This document shows, one piece after another, positions 36,888 to 48,837 of a stretch of 55,010 bases of DNA (position 1 is its first letter; each line of letters starts with the position of its first letter). The translations under genes and the position numbers were made by a program. The stretch is from Shewanella sp. NIFS-20-20 (GTDB lineage: Bacteria; Pseudomonadota; Gammaproteobacteria; Enterobacterales; Shewanellaceae). Under the pieces are notes generated by a model. That model saw nothing but the letters and a program-made list of their open reading frames with translations. It did not search any database and was not told the DNA's origin. The stretch lies in the NCBI RefSeq assembly GCF_019209865.1, contig NZ_JAHUTT010000020.1, positions 1 through 55,010 of the forward strand, given 5' to 3'.

Positions 36888-37805
36888 ATGTCAGTTGATG
36901 TCATCCCCACCCCACCACAAGTCGTCGCCATCGGTGGTGGACATGGCCTAGGACGGGTGTTAGCTAGCATGTCCCATCTCGAAGATGCCCTTACCGGAAT
37001 TGTTGCCACCACGGATAATGGCGGCTCTACGGGTCGATTACGTCAAAATCATCACTGTATTGCTTGGGGGGACTTACGCAATTGCTTATCGCAATTAGCC
37101 AGTCAACCGTCTGTAGGCTCGTTATTATTTGAGTACCGTTTCAAAGGCGATGATGAGATCAGTGGTCACAATCTTGGCAATCTGATGCTACACGCGTTAG
37201 ATCAACTGTGTATTCGGCCATTAGAAGCGGTTAACCTCATCCGCAACATGCTTAATATTAAATCTAAACTTATCCCAATGTCTGAGCAACCCACCCATTT
37301 ACTGGCATTAGATCATCAACAGCGGCAAGTATTTGGCGAGCTTAATATTGATGGCATGAATACCCCGCCGGCGAACTTAATGCTCGAACCTCAGGTCAAT
37401 GCCACCTGTGAGGCAGTGATGGCCATCGCCCAAGCCGATTTAGTGATACTCGGTCCAGGCAGCTTTTTTACGAGTATTATGCCGCCTTTGTTACTGCCAA
37501 GCATTGCCAAAGCGATTGCCAGTACCCAAGCCGATATCGTATTTATCGATAATATTGCCGATGAACAGTCCAGCGCGAGTCAATTAAGTTTTGAAGACAA
37601 AATTAAATATTGCGAACGTTTCATTGGTCATGGACGGATTAACTACTATTTGAAACATGGCGAGAAGATGCAAACGGGACGTTTAATCCAAGCCCCTTTG
37701 GACAGCCGTAATCAACCGGGTCGTCATGAACGCCAAGTGTTGCAGCAATACCTCGAGCGTATTCTGACTAAGCATTATCAACAACCCCCCACTGAAGCGG
37801 CATAA
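36888..37805 (+). CDS. YvcK-like gluconeogenesis factor (CofD family)
   Basis: A 305-aa protein of the YvcK/YbhK family with the N-terminal VVAIGGGHGLGRVLASM nucleotide-binding loop, TTDNGGSTGRLR, ISGHNLGNLML and ILGPGSFFTSIMP. The ATG at 36888 has GGAGG 7 nt upstream; an ATG at 36873 would swallow this RBS. Family members bind UDP-sugars and affect central carbon and cell-wall metabolism. Single gene. Confidence 0.88.
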   Translation: MSVDVIPTPPQVVAIGGGHGLGRVLASMSHLEDALTGIVATTDNGGSTGRLRQNHHCIAWGDLRNCLSQLASQPSVGSLLFEYRFKGDDEISGHNLGNLMLHALDQLCIRPLEAVNLIRNMLNIKSKLIPMSEQPTHLLALDHQQRQVFGELNIDGMNTPPANLMLEPQVNATCEAVMAIAQADLVILGPGSFFTSIMPPLLLPSIAKAIASTQADIVFIDNIADEQSSASQLSFEDKIKYCERFIGHGRINYYLKHGEKMQTGRLIQAPLDSRNQPGRHERQVLQQYLERILTKHYQQPPTEAA

Positions 37806-37820
37806 CGCCCATAAAAAATA

Positions 37821-37843
37821 AAAGCGAGCCACAAGCTCGCTTT
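37821..37843. terminator. Bidirectional terminator
   Basis: A 9-bp stem (AAAGCGAGC / GCTCGCTTT) between two convergent genes, with A/T tails on both sides. Confidence 0.9.
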
Positions 37844-37874
37844 ATTAACTTTGAGGCGTCATTCACATCGAGTG

Positions 37875-39068
37875 TTATAACACCTGAGCAAGAGCTGCAC
37901 AGATCACTGGCATGTTAGTTTTGGTCATACCGGCGACACTAATACGCCCCGAACCTACGATATATACCCCAAATTCATCACGCAAACGTGCCACTTGCGC
38001 AGGGGTTAAACCAGAGAAACTAAACATACCCGCTTGGCTGCGAATAAAACCAAAATCTTGCTGGACGCCTAAGGCTTCGAGGCTATCAACAAACAGACTG
38101 CGCATGCTGGCAATACGCTCACGCATTTCAGTCAATTCTTGTTGCCATTGCGCCGTTAATTCTTCATCGCCTAAGATGGTGCTGACAATCAAACCACCAT
38201 GGGCCGGCGGATTTGAGTATAAAGCACGAATGGTGCGTTTTACTTGGCTGAAGGAACGCTGCGCTGTCTCCGCATCCACCGCAACCACGGTCACTGCTCC
38301 GACGCGTTCATTATACAAACCAAAGTTTTTCGAAAATGAACTGGCAACCATTAATTCAGGTACCAGCGCCGCAACGGCGCGTAAACCGGCAGCATCTTCC
38401 TCAATACCAACGCCAAAGCCTTGATAGGCAAAGTCAAATAGCGGCACGAGTTGGCGGTCACGACATAACTCGCCAATTTGTTGCCATTGCTGTAAGGTCG
38501 GATCGATACCCGTTGGATTATGGCAACAGCCATGCAGCAATACTAAATCGCCCGCTTGTGCTAGTTGTAATGACGCTAGCATCGCATCAAAATCCATATC
38601 ATGAGTGTCGGCGCGGTAATAGCCATATTCCTTGACCTCAAGCCCCGCGGTTTCAAATATATTTTGATGGTTTGCCCAGGTCGGATTCGACACCCAAATC
38701 GACCGACTTGGGGTGTTTTTTAACAGGAACTCGGCAGCAACCCTTAATGCACCGGTCCCGCCTGGAGCTTGGGCAGCACATGCTCGGCCACTGCTGATAA
38801 TTGGGTTAGTTTTACCAAATAATAAACCTAATACCCCAGCGTTATAGGCGTGTACCCCTTCAATACCTAAATAATTTTTACTGCTTTCTTGGCTTAATAA
38901 ACGCTCTTCGGCACGCTTGACGCTGGCTAGCACGGGGGTGTTGCCAGCTTCATCCTTATAGATACCCACACCGAGATTCACCTTGCCTGGACGGGGATCG
39001 GCTTTAAATGTGTCGGTAAGTCCTAATATAGGATCGGCGGGAGCTAAGCTAACCTCAGTAAAAATCAT
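37875..39068 (-). CDS. Aspartate/aromatic aminotransferase (class I)
   Basis: A 397-aa PLP enzyme of the AspC/TyrB family. It has [24 protein letters not shown], the cofactor Asp-Tyr region [10 protein letters not shown], the Schiff-base Lys in [15 protein letters not shown], and the C-terminal RISVAGM with substrate Arg. It catalyses transamination between amino acids and 2-oxoglutarate; aspartate versus aromatic preference cannot be settled by eye. RBS AGGAA precedes the ATG. Confidence 0.92.
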   Translation of the reverse strand: MIFTEVSLAPADPILGLTDTFKADPRPGKVNLGVGIYKDEAGNTPVLASVKRAEERLLSQESSKNYLGIEGVHAYNAGVLGLLFGKTNPIISSGRACAAQAPGGTGALRVAAEFLLKNTPSRSIWVSNPTWANHQNIFETAGLEVKEYGYYRADTHDMDFDAMLASLQLAQAGDLVLLHGCCHNPTGIDPTLQQWQQIGELCRDRQLVPLFDFAYQGFGVGIEEDAAGLRAVAALVPELMVASSFSKNFGLYNERVGAVTVVAVDAETAQRSFSQVKRTIRALYSNPPAHGGLIVSTILGDEELTAQWQQELTEMRERIASMRSLFVDSLEALGVQQDFGFIRSQAGMFSFSGLTPAQVARLRDEFGVYIVGSGRISVAGMTKTNMPVICAALAQVL

Positions 39069-39245
39069 GGGTACGTTCCTGATATAATGATAATTGAGCG
39101 AGTACCAATGCTAACCGAATTCATTAATAAACTCAGCTAGTAAACCTACAAATATTTTCATAATGGTGAATTATTGAAGAAAATTCATTAGACACTGTCA
39201 CTCATTACTAAATCGAAAACGTTAATGAGTGACAGCTTAAGTGCG

Positions 39246-40259
39246 TTAGCTCGTTTGCGGTCGAGATAGACCAAAATGGTGATAGGCGCGATCACTGGCG
39301 ATACGGCCTCGCGGCGTGCGTTGCACAAACCCTTGTTGGATCAAGAAAGGTTCAAGCACATCCTCAATGGTTTCTCTCTCTTCGCCAATGGCCGCGGCTA
39401 AATTATCTAAGCCTACCGGTCCGCCACCAAACTTATCAATAATGGCGAGTAACAATTTTCTATCCATAAAATCGAAGCCTTCGGCGTCAACATCCAGCAA
39501 GTTCAGCGCTTGCTCAGCCACATGGCCATTGATGATGCCATCGTGCTGCACTTCAGCATAATCGCGAACACGGCGTAATAACCGATTGGCAATTCTTGGG
39601 GTTCCGCGGGCACGCCGCGCCAGCTCTTTGGCACCTTCTGCATCCATTTCCACCCCCATGACGCGAGCACTACGACTGACGATGGTGGCTAAATCTTCCA
39701 CATTGTAAAATTCAAGTCGCAACGGAATGCCAAATCTTGCCCGTAATGGCGATGTCAGCGAGCCTGCGCGAGTAGTGGCACCAATCAATGTAAACGGCGG
39801 TAAATCGAGTTTGATAGAACGAGCAGCTGGCCCTTCACCTATCATAATATCCAGTTGATAGTCTTCCATCGCGGGATACAATATCTCTTCTACAACAGGG
39901 CTTAATCGATGAATTTCATCGATAAAAAGCACATCACCCTCTTCTAAATTCGTCAGTAATGCAGCGAGATCTCCCGCTTTTTCAAGCACAGGTCCTGAGG
40001 TCGATTTAATATTTACCCCCATTTCATTGGCCACGATCATCGCCATGGTGGTTTTACCTAACCCTGGCGGACCGTAGATCAGCATATGATCAAGTGCCTC
40101 ACCACGGTTTTTGGCCGCTTGGATAAACACCGCTAATTGACCACGGGCTTCATTCTGACCAGTATATTCTTCCAGCAATTTAGGACGCATTGCCCGGTCA
40201 ATGACTTCTTCTTGCTGTCCTTGCGCCGCAGGATGAATTAGACGATCGGCTTCTATCAT
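39246..40259 (-). CDS. ruvB: Holliday junction helicase RuvB
   Basis: A 337-aa AAA+ motor with Walker [10 protein letters not shown], Walker B FIDEIHRL, sensor GATTRAG, and a C-terminal winged helix ([12 protein letters not shown]). It drives branch migration with RuvA. It lies 8 bp after ruvA in ruvC-ruvA-ruvB order. Confidence 0.98.
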   Translation of the reverse strand: MIEADRLIHPAAQGQQEEVIDRAMRPKLLEEYTGQNEARGQLAVFIQAAKNRGEALDHMLIYGPPGLGKTTMAMIVANEMGVNIKSTSGPVLEKAGDLAALLTNLEEGDVLFIDEIHRLSPVVEEILYPAMEDYQLDIMIGEGPAARSIKLDLPPFTLIGATTRAGSLTSPLRARFGIPLRLEFYNVEDLATIVSRSARVMGVEMDAEGAKELARRARGTPRIANRLLRRVRDYAEVQHDGIINGHVAEQALNLLDVDAEGFDFMDRKLLLAIIDKFGGGPVGLDNLAAAIGEERETIEDVLEPFLIQQGFVQRTPRGRIASDRAYHHFGLSRPQTS

Positions 40260-40267
40260 ATCAAACC

Positions 40268-40885
40268 TTATAACATGGCCTTAAGGGCGGCTTTAATCAG
40301 AGTTTCACTGTCCATATCTACCGTCATCACTTGGCTAACCACGCGACTGGCTTGTGCAGGCTTGTAACCCAGCGCCAAGAGTGCCGCAATGGCATCTTCT
40401 TCGGCGCTGTTTGCTTGCGGTACTGACTTAAAGTTGGACTGTAAAACGAATTCTTTTTCATTACCGCTGGCAGTAGACATCAGCGATTTTAATTTGTCGC
40501 GCATTTCAACTAACAATCGCTCGGCGGTTTTCTTGCCAACCCCAGGCAATTTAACCAAGGTCGCCACATCGTCACGCTCAACACTCTGGACAAACTCATT
40601 TGCGGTCATGCCTGAGAGTATGGTTAACGCCAGCTTAGGACCAACCCCATTGGTTTTGATCAACAATCTAAATAAAGATCGCTCTTGTTTATGGATAAAA
40701 CCATAGAGTAATTGCGCATCTTCTCGCACCACAAAATGCGTGTAAATCGAGACCGACTGCTGCAGTTCAGGAAGTTCGTAAAAACAACTCAGAGGCATTT
40801 GTACTTCGTAACCCACGCCATTAACATCAATCAAGACATCTGGCGCTTGTTTTTCCAGTAAGATCCCTTGTAATCGACCAATCAT
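40268..40885 (-). CDS. ruvA: Holliday junction DNA-binding protein RuvA
   Basis: A 205-aa protein with an N-terminal OB fold ([20 protein letters not shown]), tandem HhH motifs ([26 protein letters not shown]) and a flexible C domain that binds RuvB. It overlaps the ruvC stop by 4 bp. Confidence 0.98.
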   Translation of the reverse strand: MIGRLQGILLEKQAPDVLIDVNGVGYEVQMPLSCFYELPELQQSVSIYTHFVVREDAQLLYGFIHKQERSLFRLLIKTNGVGPKLALTILSGMTANEFVQSVERDDVATLVKLPGVGKKTAERLLVEMRDKLKSLMSTASGNEKEFVLQSNFKSVPQANSAEEDAIAALLALGYKPAQASRVVSQVMTVDMDSETLIKAALKAML

Positions 40886-41403
40886 CTATATCTTCCATAG
40901 CTTCGAGAATTTGCCCGGCCGCCTAATGCCACTAGGCTTTGACAGGTATGATAATGACACATGGCAACGGCCAATGCATCTGCCGCATCGGCTTGAGGCG
41001 GTGCTGGTAACTTTAATAATGCACTCACCATATGCTGTACTTGTGCTTTTTCGGCGCGCCCAGTCCCCACCACCGAGTTTTTTATTTGGGTGGCGCTGTA
41101 TTCGGCCACGGGCAAGTCAGCATTCATCGCCGCGACGATGGCCGCCCCACGCGCCTGACCTAGCTTGAGCGCAGAATCCGCATTTTTTGCCATAAATACG
41201 CGTTCAATGGCAAATTGATCGGGTTGGTATTGGCTAATGATTTGACTTAGCCCATCAAAAATTTGCTTGAGACGTAACGATAATTCATCCGATGAGGTCC
41301 GAATACAACCACTGCCTAGGTAGATTTGTTGCCGGCCGACACATTTAATCACGCCATAGCCAGTGATCCTAGAGCCAGGGTCAACCCCCAAAATAATGCT
41401 CAT
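40882..41403 (-). CDS. ruvC: Holliday junction resolvase RuvC
   Basis: A 173-aa RNase-H-fold endonuclease with catalytic acids in [14 protein letters not shown] (Asp7), AIERVF (Glu), and [14 protein letters not shown] (Asp pair). It lies 8 bp after yebC. The C-terminal tail is typical of the family. Confidence 0.97.
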   Translation of the reverse strand: MSIILGVDPGSRITGYGVIKCVGRQQIYLGSGCIRTSSDELSLRLKQIFDGLSQIISQYQPDQFAIERVFMAKNADSALKLGQARGAAIVAAMNADLPVAEYSATQIKNSVVGTGRAEKAQVQHMVSALLKLPAPPQADAADALAVAMCHYHTCQSLVALGGRANSRSYGRYR

Positions 41404-41411
41404 ATCATCCC

Positions 41412-42158
41412 TTATTCAAGCATTGCCATGATGTCATCGCTGATGTCGGCATTATGATAGACTTCTTGAACATCATCATGATCTTCTAAGGTATCGATTA
41501 AACGTAAGAACTTAGGCGCCGTCGTGGCATCAAGATCGGCTTTAGTCGCTGGTATCATGGTGACTTCGGCATTAGTCGCCTCAAAGCCAGCATTATCGAG
41601 GGCATCTTTGATAGTACCGAAAGTATCTGTGCTAGTGAACACATCAATCGCGCCATCATCATGCATGATGACATCATCGGCACCGGCTTCTAATGCCGCG
41701 TCCATTAGGCTATCTTCATCCACACCGGCCGCGTAAGAAATCACCCCAAGCTTACTAAATAAATAAGCAACACTGCCATCGGTGCCAAGATTACCGCCCG
41801 ATTTAGAAAATGCATTACGCACCCCAGACACGGTACGGTTACGATTGTCTGTCATGCACTCGACCATCACGGCGGTGCCACCAGGTCCATAACCTTCATA
41901 GATAATAGTTTCAAGATCAACACCGTCCATTTCACCGGCGCCACGTTTAATCGCACGTTCAACCGTATCACGGGTCATATTATTGGATAAGGCTTTATCA
42001 ATCGCTGCCCGGAGCCTTGGGTTCGCATCGGGATCGGAACCTCCTTCGCGAGCGGATACGGTCAATTCTCGTATGAACTTGGTAAATAACTTGCCACGCT
42101 TGGCATCTTGCGCCGCTTTGCGATGTTTTATGTTGTCCCATTTACTGTGACCTGCCAT
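41412..42158 (-). CDS. yebC: YebC/PmpR family DNA-binding regulatory protein
   Basis: A 248-aa protein beginning [22 protein letters not shown], with [20 protein letters not shown]. Homologues act as transcription factors (bacteria) or translation activators at proline stretches. It is placed in the conserved aspS-yebC-ruvC order. Confidence 0.96.
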   Translation of the reverse strand: MAGHSKWDNIKHRKAAQDAKRGKLFTKFIRELTVSAREGGSDPDANPRLRAAIDKALSNNMTRDTVERAIKRGAGEMDGVDLETIIYEGYGPGGTAVMVECMTDNRNRTVSGVRNAFSKSGGNLGTDGSVAYLFSKLGVISYAAGVDEDSLMDAALEAGADDVIMHDDGAIDVFTSTDTFGTIKDALDNAGFEATNAEVTMIPATKADLDATTAPKFLRLIDTLEDHDDVQEVYHNADISDDIMAMLE

Positions 42159-42187
42159 ACCTATCTCCTAGATACCCTGAAAAACAA

Positions 42188-42207
42188 ACCGAGGCATAAG
42201 CCTCGGT
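42188..42207 (-). terminator. Terminator of aspS
   Basis: An 8-bp stem (ACCGAGGC / GCCTCGGT) with a 4-nt loop; on the minus strand it continues TTGTTTTT. Confidence 0.85.
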
Positions 42208-42217
42208 GTGGTGGGGA

Positions 42218-43996
42218 TTAAGCCTCTTTGGCATCTGCCTTTGGTAAGACGCCGATGCCGAGCTCAAGCAATTGCTGAGGATTGGCATGTCCTGGCGCAT
42301 TGGTCAATGGACACGCTGCCGTGGTGGTTTTCGGGAATGCCATCACATCACGAATAGACTGAGCGCCGGTCATCAGCATGATCAAGCGGTCTAAACCGAA
42401 TGCAAGACCTGCATGTGGCGGCGTGCCATAACGTAAGGCTTCGAGTAAGAAACCAAATTTTTCTTTGGCTTCTTCATCGTCGATACCCAGAATACGGAAT
42501 ACCGTGCTTTGCATATCTTGATGATGAATACGAACCGACCCCCCCCCTAATTCACAGCCATTGAGCACCATGTCATAGGCATCGGATACCGCATTCGCAG
42601 GATCGGCAGCCAATTGCTCAGCGCTCACACCACGTGGCGCAGTGAATGGATGGTGGACAGCATATAAACGTCCATCGGCTTCTTCAAACATCGGGAAGTC
42701 AACCACCCATAATGGCCGCCATTCACCTTGCAGTAAGTCTAAGTCTTCACCCAGCTTCAAGCGTAAAGCACCCATGGCTTCGGCAACAACATTGGCTTTA
42801 TCAGCACCAAATAAAATGATATCGCCATCATTGGCTTGGGTACGCGCTAAAATACCTTCAACCATCTCTTCGCTTAAGAACTTAAGCACTGGTGATTGAA
42901 TGCCTTCCATTCCTTGGCTCTTGTCGTTGACCTTCATCCACGCTAAACCTTTAGCGCCGTAGATGCCAACATACTTAGTGTAGTCATCAATTTGCTTACG
43001 ACTTAAGCTGGCACCATTAGGTACACGAATCGCAGCGACGCGCCCTTTCGGATCTTCTGCTGGGCCTTTAAACACAGCAAACTCAATGCCTTGTAATAAA
43101 TCGGCAACATCGACTAATTCTAATGGATTACGTAAGTCAGGCTTATCAGACCCAAAACGACGCATCGCCTCATCCCAGGTCATGCGCGGGAATTCACCGA
43201 GATCCACATTCATCAGCTCTAAGAACAAGCCTCGGATCATTTCTTCTGTTTTGGCCATCACTTGGTCGGATGACATAAACGAAGTTTCGATATCGATTTG
43301 GGTGAATTCTGGTTGACGGTCAGCACGTAAGTCTTCATCACGGAAACATTTTACAATTTGATAATAGCGATCAAATCCCGACATCATCAGTAATTGCTTA
43401 AATAATTGTGGTGATTGTGGTAACGCAAAAAACTGACCTTTGTAGGTACGGCTTGGTACTAAGTAATCACGCGCCCCTTCAGGAGTCGCCTTAGTTAAAA
43501 TGGGCGTTTCAATATCTAAGAAACCATTGCCATCCAAGAAGCGGCGGACCGCACTTGTCACTTTAGCGCGGAAAATTAAGCGCTCGGCCATTTCTGGGCG
43601 ACGTAAATCCAAATAACGGTATTTCAGACGTTGTTCTTCGGAGTTATTTTGGAAGTTGTCCATGCTCAGCGGTAAGGGCGCTGCAGCATTGATAATTGTC
43701 AGGTCTTGGCCTAAAACTTCAATTTCGCCGGTCTTCATATCAGCTTTTATTTGTGAGTCAGGACGGGCACGAACCAGACCCTTAACTTGAACACAAAACT
43801 CGCTGCGTAAACTACTAGCCAGCTCGAAAACTTCGGCTAAATCGGGATCATAAACAACTTGGATCAGGCCTTCGCGGTCACGCAGGTCTAAAAAGATCAC
43901 GCCACCCAAATCACGGCTGCGGTTAACCCAACCGACCAAGGTAACTTCTTGTCCAAGATGAGACTTATTGACGTCTCCACAATAATGAGTGCGCAT
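42218..43996 (-). CDS. aspS: Aspartyl-tRNA synthetase
   Basis: A 592-aa class IIb synthetase with an OB-fold anticodon domain at the N terminus ([20 protein letters not shown]), motif 2 ([20 protein letters not shown]), the bacterial GAD insertion, and motif 3 ([13 protein letters not shown]). It charges tRNA-Asp. Length is typical. Confidence 0.98.
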   Translation of the reverse strand: MRTHYCGDVNKSHLGQEVTLVGWVNRSRDLGGVIFLDLRDREGLIQVVYDPDLAEVFELASSLRSEFCVQVKGLVRARPDSQIKADMKTGEIEVLGQDLTIINAAAPLPLSMDNFQNNSEEQRLKYRYLDLRRPEMAERLIFRAKVTSAVRRFLDGNGFLDIETPILTKATPEGARDYLVPSRTYKGQFFALPQSPQLFKQLLMMSGFDRYYQIVKCFRDEDLRADRQPEFTQIDIETSFMSSDQVMAKTEEMIRGLFLELMNVDLGEFPRMTWDEAMRRFGSDKPDLRNPLELVDVADLLQGIEFAVFKGPAEDPKGRVAAIRVPNGASLSRKQIDDYTKYVGIYGAKGLAWMKVNDKSQGMEGIQSPVLKFLSEEMVEGILARTQANDGDIILFGADKANVVAEAMGALRLKLGEDLDLLQGEWRPLWVVDFPMFEEADGRLYAVHHPFTAPRGVSAEQLAADPANAVSDAYDMVLNGCELGGGSVRIHHQDMQSTVFRILGIDDEEAKEKFGFLLEALRYGTPPHAGLAFGLDRLIMLMTGAQSIRDVMAFPKTTTAACPLTNAPGHANPQQLLELGIGVLPKADAKEA

Positions 43997-44149
43997 CTAA
44001 CTCTATCCTTTATCCGGTGACCGGCAAGTGGAAAAACTGATTACAAAATTAAACAGGCATTATAGAGAAATTATCTCGATTACCAAAGTCCTTCTCAGCC
44101 AGTCGGCCAAGGATCGCACAGATTATTGGTGAAAATTGACTTTTGATGG

Positions 44150-46909
44150 CTATTTACGCTGTTCTCGTCCGCCAAGATGCAAAAAATACGGTTGCTTAGC
44201 TGCCATTGCCTGAGCGCACATAAGATCGGCGCTACGCATTAAGCTGATGCCGTCTTGGGCATCAGTAGGATACATAGCCGCGCCCATGACCACGGCAACA
44301 TTCGGTTTGGCACTAGCCAATAAGCTCGATAGGCGCTGATGTAGCTCTTCGATTAACAGGCACAATTGCTGTCTATCATCTACTTGTTGAATTAATGCGA
44401 CAAAGGAATTGGTTTGCCACGGGTCAATCGGATCTGACGCGCGCACACAGCGCTGACTGGCATCGATAAATACGCGTTGTTGCTCTAGGCTAAGTAAATG
44501 AAACTCGGGAATATCAATCATGACTACCGCAAAATTCCCGCCATATCGCCGATAACAATCGATTGTATACGCTAAACGATTATCCCACAGTTGGCGGGCT
44601 CTATTCGCCTCATCCATCTCGAGGCAGGGTAACTCCTGAGTCTTCACATCGGTGCCATCAAGGCCATGACGCCTACGTCGACCTTTCATAATGAGCAGCA
44701 AAATAGTCAGTAGTGCGGCGACTACCCAGCCGAGTTTAGCCGCCCACCCCTGCCAAGATGACAATAGCGCTTTATCTGCGGATTTAAGGGGTTGCGCCGC
44801 TAGAATGGCTTTCTTTTCATTCAATCCTAAGCCATATAAGGCTTTATCAAACATCGGCAACAACGGGGCAATCGCGTGATGTAGGCCAATTTGACTAAAG
44901 CTTTGAGGTAAGCCAGATAAGAGTTTCAACTCAGCCCAATCATCGTCGGCATACACTTTAATGGCGGCCGCTTTACCAAAAAATATGTCCACCTTGCCTT
45001 GTTCGACCGCTGCCACACCTTCAGCGGTACTTTTCACCAGAACCGGCAATAATTGTGGGGCTAAGCGCATGATTGAATGTATAATTTGATAAACTTCAAC
45101 CATGGCAACTTTATATTGAGGCAACTGGTCGAGACGGGGAAATAATCCCGCTTGCTCACGGCTTAACATCGCCCATGGATTCGGCCAATACCCTTGAGTA
45201 AACACCACGGTTTGCTCGCGTTTATCATCTTCAATAATACTGGCCACCATGTCCACCTCACCTTGCAGTAAAGCGGTTTCAAGGGCTTGCCAATGTGGGT
45301 ATTGTTTAAACTCAATCCCGATGCCAAGTCCTGATGAGAGGTGATCGGCAACCCCGCGATTAATGCCGGAAAATTCACCATTGGCATCGGTATATTCAAA
45401 TGGAAACCAGTTGGGGATATAGCCCATAGTAATGTTGGGATGGCGCTTTACAATTGCTCGCTCAGCGGCCGACAGTTGAATCGATTGATGCTGATTGGTC
45501 AGCCAATGTTCATCATGATTAATTAGCCACCGCTTTTCAATGTCCATCACTGACGCGGCCGATAGTTCGGCAAACTGTTCAATCAATTGATGTTGCAATG
45601 CATAGTCTTCTGGTTGCACCATGACATAGATATCGCTGCCAAAGTGAATAGCGTCATGTGCTTCAACCAAGCCCCATTTATCTTGCAGTAACAACTGTTG
45701 TTCAATCCACGGCTTGGCGCCCACAAAACCTTGAATATCGTTTGACTCGACTGCAGCCAAGAGAGAAGAAAGACTATGATACGGCTTTAACACCACCTGT
45801 GGTAATTGCTGCTGTAGTTGCTCTAGATAGGGTGCAGAAGCAAATACCCCTACTGTATGCAGATCTGCGCTATCGCGACCAGGTGACATAAACAGAGTAC
45901 TGTTAACTTGATATAACAACACTGCTGGCATTAATTCACGAGCAGTATGGCGACCTTTGGGCATGGCAATATGTACTTGTGCCTGCTGGTTAACCACCGC
46001 CTCAATTGACTCGGCCATAGTCCCAGCAACAAATTGAATATCTTGGTTATTGCGTTGAGCAAACTGGCGCCAAATATCAATGTAGAAACCTTGTAATTGT
46101 CCGTTATCACCAAAGGAAACAAAGGGAGCAACATCTGTTTGGCTAGCAATGGTCAATGTGCTGTTAGGCCAAGGCGCTGGCGAATGATGATCTAATAATG
46201 CCAACCCTTTGGGGGTGGCTAACCAGCTAGAAAACGTCTCGAACCCTTGTCTTTGGGAGATGTTCGCATTACGGGCAAGTCCAGCGGCAAACGCCCCATC
46301 ACCAAGATACGAGCGCGTATGTTTAGGGTAATTCATCAAGACATCTAGCCGAGCTGGCCATTGATAGAGCAAGCTCTCATTAGCCACAAACGCGCTGACT
46401 TCACTCGCGATAATTGCTTGATATAAGGCGTGGTTATTCTCATAAATCCGCAAGCTAAGATCGGGGTAGGCTTGGCCAATTAACCATTCGCCCCAACTGC
46501 CCTTCACTGCGGCAATTTGTTCATCCGCTATGGACGATAGCGGTTTATTGGCCAGAGAGTGATGCCGATATAAATACACGGGCAATGACAACATCGCGGA
46601 GGATAGTTGTCGCCGCTGCTGATGATAAGGGGTCATCGGAATGCCTAATATCACCGGCATTCCTTCCATTTCTAACTGCGGATGGTGGCCAATAAATGTC
46701 TGCCACAAATGGGGTAACGCGCCAACATTATTTCCATTAATGTCTTTAAATTGATAAGGATAGCCACTAAACTCATGCTGTTCATCCAGCAAATGCTCTG
46801 GCACCTCAACCGCCACGCTATTGGGGGTGACTGGGTCTGCGTAACTATGATCAACGACCATCGCGGTTAATGATGTGTAAAAAATGAGAATCAGCGACGT
46901 AAAACGCAT
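44150..46909 (-). CDS. Triple periplasmic-binding-domain sensor with degenerate GGDEF domain
   Basis: A 919-aa protein with a signal peptide (MRFTSLILIFYTSLTAMVVD). Three solute-binding family-3-like domains follow (about 30-250, 250-465, 475-710; the clearest is the last, GYIPNWFPFEYTDANGEFSG). There is then a membrane helix (LGWVVAALLTILLLIMKG, ~735-752) and a cytoplasmic GGDEF-like domain (~765-915). The catalytic loop is replaced by WQTNSFVALI, so cyclase activity is unlikely, and no EAL domain is present. It probably signals by protein contact or is inactive. Single gene, leftward. Confidence 0.8.
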   Translation of the reverse strand: MRFTSLILIFYTSLTAMVVDHSYADPVTPNSVAVEVPEHLLDEQHEFSGYPYQFKDINGNNVGALPHLWQTFIGHHPQLEMEGMPVILGIPMTPYHQQRRQLSSAMLSLPVYLYRHHSLANKPLSSIADEQIAAVKGSWGEWLIGQAYPDLSLRIYENNHALYQAIIASEVSAFVANESLLYQWPARLDVLMNYPKHTRSYLGDGAFAAGLARNANISQRQGFETFSSWLATPKGLALLDHHSPAPWPNSTLTIASQTDVAPFVSFGDNGQLQGFYIDIWRQFAQRNNQDIQFVAGTMAESIEAVVNQQAQVHIAMPKGRHTARELMPAVLLYQVNSTLFMSPGRDSADLHTVGVFASAPYLEQLQQQLPQVVLKPYHSLSSLLAAVESNDIQGFVGAKPWIEQQLLLQDKWGLVEAHDAIHFGSDIYVMVQPEDYALQHQLIEQFAELSAASVMDIEKRWLINHDEHWLTNQHQSIQLSAAERAIVKRHPNITMGYIPNWFPFEYTDANGEFSGINRGVADHLSSGLGIGIEFKQYPHWQALETALLQGEVDMVASIIEDDKREQTVVFTQGYWPNPWAMLSREQAGLFPRLDQLPQYKVAMVEVYQIIHSIMRLAPQLLPVLVKSTAEGVAAVEQGKVDIFFGKAAAIKVYADDDWAELKLLSGLPQSFSQIGLHHAIAPLLPMFDKALYGLGLNEKKAILAAQPLKSADKALLSSWQGWAAKLGWVVAALLTILLLIMKGRRRRHGLDGTDVKTQELPCLEMDEANRARQLWDNRLAYTIDCYRRYGGNFAVVMIDIPEFHLLSLEQQRVFIDASQRCVRASDPIDPWQTNSFVALIQQVDDRQQLCLLIEELHQRLSSLLASAKPNVAVVMGAAMYPTDAQDGISLMRSADLMCAQAMAAKQPYFLHLGGREQRK

Positions 46910-47062
46910 AGCAAAACGCCATCCTTAGTGTTAGTAAAATGCTACCAATAAGTTACCAGGCGATATTAGACCTAAAAATGTACCAAATTACCAGCACTGT
47001 ACTTGCCGCTCAAGCTGAGCATTCGTTAAAATAAGTGCTTATCCATAACCATTGAGTATGAG

Positions 47063-47794
47063 ATGCATTCTTCTCAAGACACTATTTACGCACAGGCAAC
47101 CGATGTCATCGCCGATTTTGCCTTCGATAGCAAAGTTGCCGGTGTGTTTAATGACATGATCCGTCGCTCCGTGCCTGGCTATGCGCAAATCATCAATACC
47201 TTAGGTGATCTTGCGGAGCGATTTGTCACCCCAAACAGCCATGTGTATGATTTGGGCTGTTCTTTAGGTTCCGCGACCTTAAGCATTCGCCGTCATATTG
47301 AAGGTCGCAAGGCTACCATTATCGCTGTTGATAATAGTGAGTCGATGTTGGCTCGCTGTCGTGAAAATCTACATGCCTATCGTAGCGATATTCAAGTTGA
47401 CTTAGTCTGCGCGGATATCCGTGATATTCAATTTAACAATGCCTCAATGGTGATCCTCAATTTCACTCTGCAATTTTTACCCCCTGAAGATAGAGATGCG
47501 TTGATCGCGGCTATCTACGCTGGCATGCAACCCGGTGGCATTCTCGTCATTTCTGAGAAGTTATGCTTTGATGATGAGGTGATCCAGCAACTACTGGATG
47601 AACGTCATTTAGATTTTAAGCGGGCTAATGGTTATAGTGAACTTGAGATCAGTCAAAAACGCAGCGCGTTAGAAAATGTGATGAAACCCGACACCATGGA
47701 AAAACATCAAGCGCGGTTAGCAGCCACTGGCTTTAAGCATTTTAGCCCCTGGTTTCAGTGTTTTAATTTCACATCTATGGTGGCCATTAAGTGA
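47063..47794 (+). CDS. cmoA: Carboxy-SAM synthase CmoA
   Basis: A 243-aa SAM-fold enzyme converting SAM and prephenate to carboxy-SAM. It has [18 protein letters not shown], the SAM loop [19 protein letters not shown], and [16 protein letters not shown]. Its stop overlaps the cmoB GTG start (GTGA). Confidence 0.96.
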   Translation: MHSSQDTIYAQATDVIADFAFDSKVAGVFNDMIRRSVPGYAQIINTLGDLAERFVTPNSHVYDLGCSLGSATLSIRRHIEGRKATIIAVDNSESMLARCRENLHAYRSDIQVDLVCADIRDIQFNNASMVILNFTLQFLPPEDRDALIAAIYAGMQPGGILVISEKLCFDDEVIQQLLDERHLDFKRANGYSELEISQKRSALENVMKPDTMEKHQARLAATGFKHFSPWFQCFNFTSMVAIK

Positions 47795-48783
47795 TCAGCT
47801 TTAGCAGCTTTTATAAACAAATAGCCGATTCTAATTTGCAACATTGGCTAGAGACCTTGCCAGCTATTCTCGGTGAATGGCAGCGTCAACATAAGCATGG
47901 CAACCTGCCAAAATGGGAAAAAGTTCTTAATAAACTAAATTTTCCAGCACCTGAGCATATCGATTTAACTGACAGTGTGACCATTGGAACCCCGGAGCAA
48001 TTAGCTGCAGGGGACATACAGAAATTACATAACTTACTCAAAATGTTTGCCCCATGGCGCAAAGGTCCTTTTTATATTCATGGCATTCATATTGACACAG
48101 AATGGCGATCAGATTGGAAATGGGATCGCGTCTCCCCGCATTTGTCACCATTAAAAAATCGCACCGTATTAGATGTCGGGTGCGGTAGTGGCTATCACAT
48201 GTGGCGCATGTTAGGTGGCGGAGCTAAACGTGTGGTTGGCATCGACCCATCACCATTATTTTTGTGTCAGTTTGAAGCCGTTAAACGCTTAGAAGGCACG
48301 GATAAGCCAATCCATCTCCTGCCATTAGGCATCGAGGAATTACCGCCATTAGATGCCTTTGACACTGTGTTCTCAATGGGCGTGCTTTACCATAGACGTT
48401 CACCCATCGATCATTTACTCCAATTGCGCGATCAATTGCGCAATGACGGTGAATTGGTGCTAGAAACATTAGTGGTCGATGGCGACGAAAATACGGTGTT
48501 GGTCCCCACAGATCGTTATGGGAAAATGAACAATGTGTGGTTTTTACCTTCGGTAGCCGCATTAACCTTATGGTTAGAAAAGTGTGATTTTACCGATGTT
48601 CGTTGTGTCAACCTTGATGTAACCTCGTTAGCCGAACAACGTAGTACTGAATGGATGCCTAATGAATCTTTGGTCGATTACCTCGCCAATGATGACATTA
48701 CTCGCACGGTAGAGGGTTATCCAGCACCAAAACGTGCCACAATTATTGCACGTAAATTAGCCAGCAATGCCGAGTCAGTCTGA
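47791..48783 (+). CDS. cmoB: tRNA U34 carboxymethyltransferase CmoB
   Basis: A 330-aa partner of CmoA that makes cmo5U34 in tRNA. Family features are [37 protein letters not shown] and [16 protein letters not shown]. The start is GTG and translationally coupled to cmoA. Confidence 0.96.
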   Translation: MISFSSFYKQIADSNLQHWLETLPAILGEWQRQHKHGNLPKWEKVLNKLNFPAPEHIDLTDSVTIGTPEQLAAGDIQKLHNLLKMFAPWRKGPFYIHGIHIDTEWRSDWKWDRVSPHLSPLKNRTVLDVGCGSGYHMWRMLGGGAKRVVGIDPSPLFLCQFEAVKRLEGTDKPIHLLPLGIEELPPLDAFDTVFSMGVLYHRRSPIDHLLQLRDQLRNDGELVLETLVVDGDENTVLVPTDRYGKMNNVWFLPSVAALTLWLEKCDFTDVRCVNLDVTSLAEQRSTEWMPNESLVDYLANDDITRTVEGYPAPKRATIIARKLASNAESV

Positions 48784-48837
48784 ACGCGGTCTTAGTTGCT
48801 GTAAAAAATTCATACCATAGTCAATGGAACAAACACT

